Assembly: GCF_012979535.1 (NCBI RefSeq)
Contig: NZ_CP053015.1
Location: 930,001 to 994,000, forward strand
Origin: Sphingomonas lacunae
GTDB taxonomy: Bacteria > Pseudomonadota > Alphaproteobacteria > Sphingomonadales > Sphingomonadaceae
Length of the DNA stretch: 64,000 nucleotides
Direction: 5' to 3'
Under the pieces are notes generated by a model. The model worked only from the letters and a program-made list of their open reading frames with translations, was not told the DNA's origin and searched no databases. The translations under genes were made by a program, and so were the position numbers. Of this stretch, positions 63,179-64,000 are shown in pieces (within the stretch, counting starts at the first letter, position 1; every line of letters begins with the position of its first letter).

Positions 63179-64000
63179 ATGTCCCAGTTTGTTACCGCGA
63201 CCCATCGCGAAACCTATGGCAGCAACATGCGCATGGCGCTGCAACAGCGCGTGCCGAAGCTGCTTTCGGCGATCACCACGCGCACCGTATCGGGCGAAAT
63301 GCACAAGATCGAGGACGTTGTCGGCGCGGTCAATGTGCAGCGCAAGCAGACGCGCCATGCCAACACCACCTATAACGACACGCCGCACGACGGCCGCTGG
63401 CTCGGGATGCCCGAACCGATTTTCTATGCCGACCTGGTCGACAAGGAAGACAAGCTGGCGTCGGGCATCGACATCGAGGGCGGTTATACCAAGGCCGGCG
63501 CCATGGCGATCGCACGCGGCACCGATGACGCGATCATTGGCGGGTTTTTCAACCCGGCGCAGACCGGCAAGAAGGGCACGATCCTGACGCCGTTCGATAC
63601 CAGCAACATCGTGCCCTATACCGAGGGCGCAACCGACGGCATGAACGTCGAGAAGCTGGCCGCTGCCCGCGAGATCCTGATCGGCAATGATGTCGATATC
63701 GACATGGACGAGCTGTATGTCGCCCTGACATCCAAGCAGGAACGCCAGCTGTTCAGCGATGTCACCGCTACGTCGCGCGATTTTGGCGCGACCGGCATGG
63801 AGATCCGCGAGGGCAAGCTGTCGCGCCTGATGGGTTTCAACCTGATCGTCATCGAATTGCAGAGCCCGCGCTTCACCAATGCCAGCCTTACCGTCGATGG
63901 CAGCAGTCGGCGCAAGAACCCGTTCTGGGCCAAGAGCTGCATGTTTGGCGGCATGTGGGAAGAAAGCTTCACCAGCGTCGATCAGCTGCCGACGAAGCAT
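63179..64000 (+). CDS. Major capsid protein, N-terminal part (cut by window edge)
   Basis: 274 residues, continuing past the edge, from the ATG at 63179 with AAGGA 9 nt upstream. Order and features fit a podovirus major capsid protein: MSQFVTATHRETYGSNMRMA, a capsid-like core with VSGEMHKIEDVVGAVNVQRK, DDAIIGGFFNPAQTGKKGT and SRDFGATGMEIREGKLSRLM followed by GFNLIVIELQS. It lies directly after the scaffold-like gene. Assignment as capsid rests on gene order and general pattern. Confidence 0.82.
   Translation, partial: MSQFVTATHRETYGSNMRMALQQRVPKLLSAITTRTVSGEMHKIEDVVGAVNVQRKQTRHANTTYNDTPHDGRWLGMPEPIFYADLVDKEDKLASGIDIEGGYTKAGAMAIARGTDDAIIGGFFNPAQTGKKGTILTPFDTSNIVPYTEGATDGMNVEKLAAAREILIGNDVDIDMDELYVALTSKQERQLFSDVTATSRDFGATGMEIREGKLSRLMGFNLIVIELQSPRFTNASLTVDGSSRRKNPFWAKSCMFGGMWEESFTSVDQLPTKH

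Larger units (their letters stand above)
43024..64000. mobile_element. Prophage, left part (right end outside the window)
   Basis: A continuous phage gene set: integrase beside tRNA-Gly, a leftward early operon, a repressor with divergent promoters, replication genes, terminase, portal, scaffold and capsid. The right end is not reached, so the size is at least 21 kb. The structural genes are of the short-tailed (podovirus) kind. Most genes are intact by reading frame, so it could be functional. Confidence 0.93.

Noticed and set aside
63098..64000. A minus-strand frame of 300 residues opposite the capsid gene
   Set aside because: The plus frame has the ribosome site and fits gene order.

Overview
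The window looks like a chromosomal segment of an alphaproteobacterium of the sphingomonad type (Sphingomonadales). Supporting signs are the high GC content, two TonB-dependent receptors, the gene order rimP-nusA-ylxR-infB-rbfA-truB-rpsO-pnp, a PopZ/DUF2497 protein, DUF1489 and DUF2946 proteins, and a GCGAAGGC-type intergenic palindrome. Bases 1 to about 42,950 are ordinary chromosome. From the 3' end of a tRNA-Gly(CCC) gene to the right edge (about 21 kb) lies the left part of an integrated prophage, whose other end is outside the window.

Chromosomal part. Bases 1-8,293 hold what reads as a sulfoquinovose (plant sulfolipid sugar) utilisation locus: an MFS transporter (cut by the window edge) and a TonB-dependent receptor on the minus strand, then on the plus strand a YihQ/SmoI-like GH31 sulfoquinovosidase, a LacI regulator, an aldo-keto reductase (SmoB-like) and an SsuD/SmoC-like flavin-dependent monooxygenase. 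Together they would take up a sulfoquinovoside, release sulfoquinovose, cut the C-S bond to give sulfite and 6-oxo-glucose, and reduce the latter to glucose (sulfo-SMO pathway). No flavin reductase is present in the window. Bases 8.3-13.4 kb carry a thioesterase, a class A penicillin-binding protein, a zinc-type alcohol dehydrogenase and a PQQ-type sugar dehydrogenase lipoprotein. Bases 13.5-24.8 kb carry the translation/transcription operon, with tdk and a GNAT acetyltransferase inserted between rbfA and truB. Next come smc, two DsbA-like thiol oxidoreductases, a DUF721 protein, mutY, a serine hydrolase, nudC, an exported M24 peptidase, an AhpD-like protein, a DUF2946 + TonB receptor pair (possibly copper linked), tRNA-Cys, an isoaspartyl methyltransferase-like protein, a TolC-type channel, PopZ, DUF1489 and a second thioesterase.

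Prophage part. A tyrosine integrase lies against tRNA-Gly(CCC). A leftward early operon (about 51,038 down to 43,051) has at least 18 mostly tiny genes, many with ATGA overlaps, and is split by a strong terminator at 46,967-47,004. The immunity region (51,068-51,730) has a leftward repressor, a rightward Cro-like gene and three related operator-like sites ending in CTTAC. The rightward genes are a small HTH protein, a Toprim primase-like protein, a P-loop ATPase/helicase and a zinc-ribbon protein. A roughly 700-bp non-coding stretch (55,983-56,680) holds a perfect 27-bp palindrome and an array of twelve GGTAACC-type sites. Then comes the packaging and head module: small and large terminase, two unknowns, a podovirus-type portal, a Bbp19-like protein, a scaffold-like protein and the start of the major capsid protein. 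The gene order resembles short-tailed phages of the Bordetella BPP-1 kind.

The points I find most worth following are the TonB/MFS version of the sulfo-SMO locus, a 28-bp palindromic element read in frame as ALACERERP in two phage genes (once singly, once as five tandem copies), the GGTAACC array next to the terminase, and the palindromic operator controlling a lone reverse-strand phage gene.
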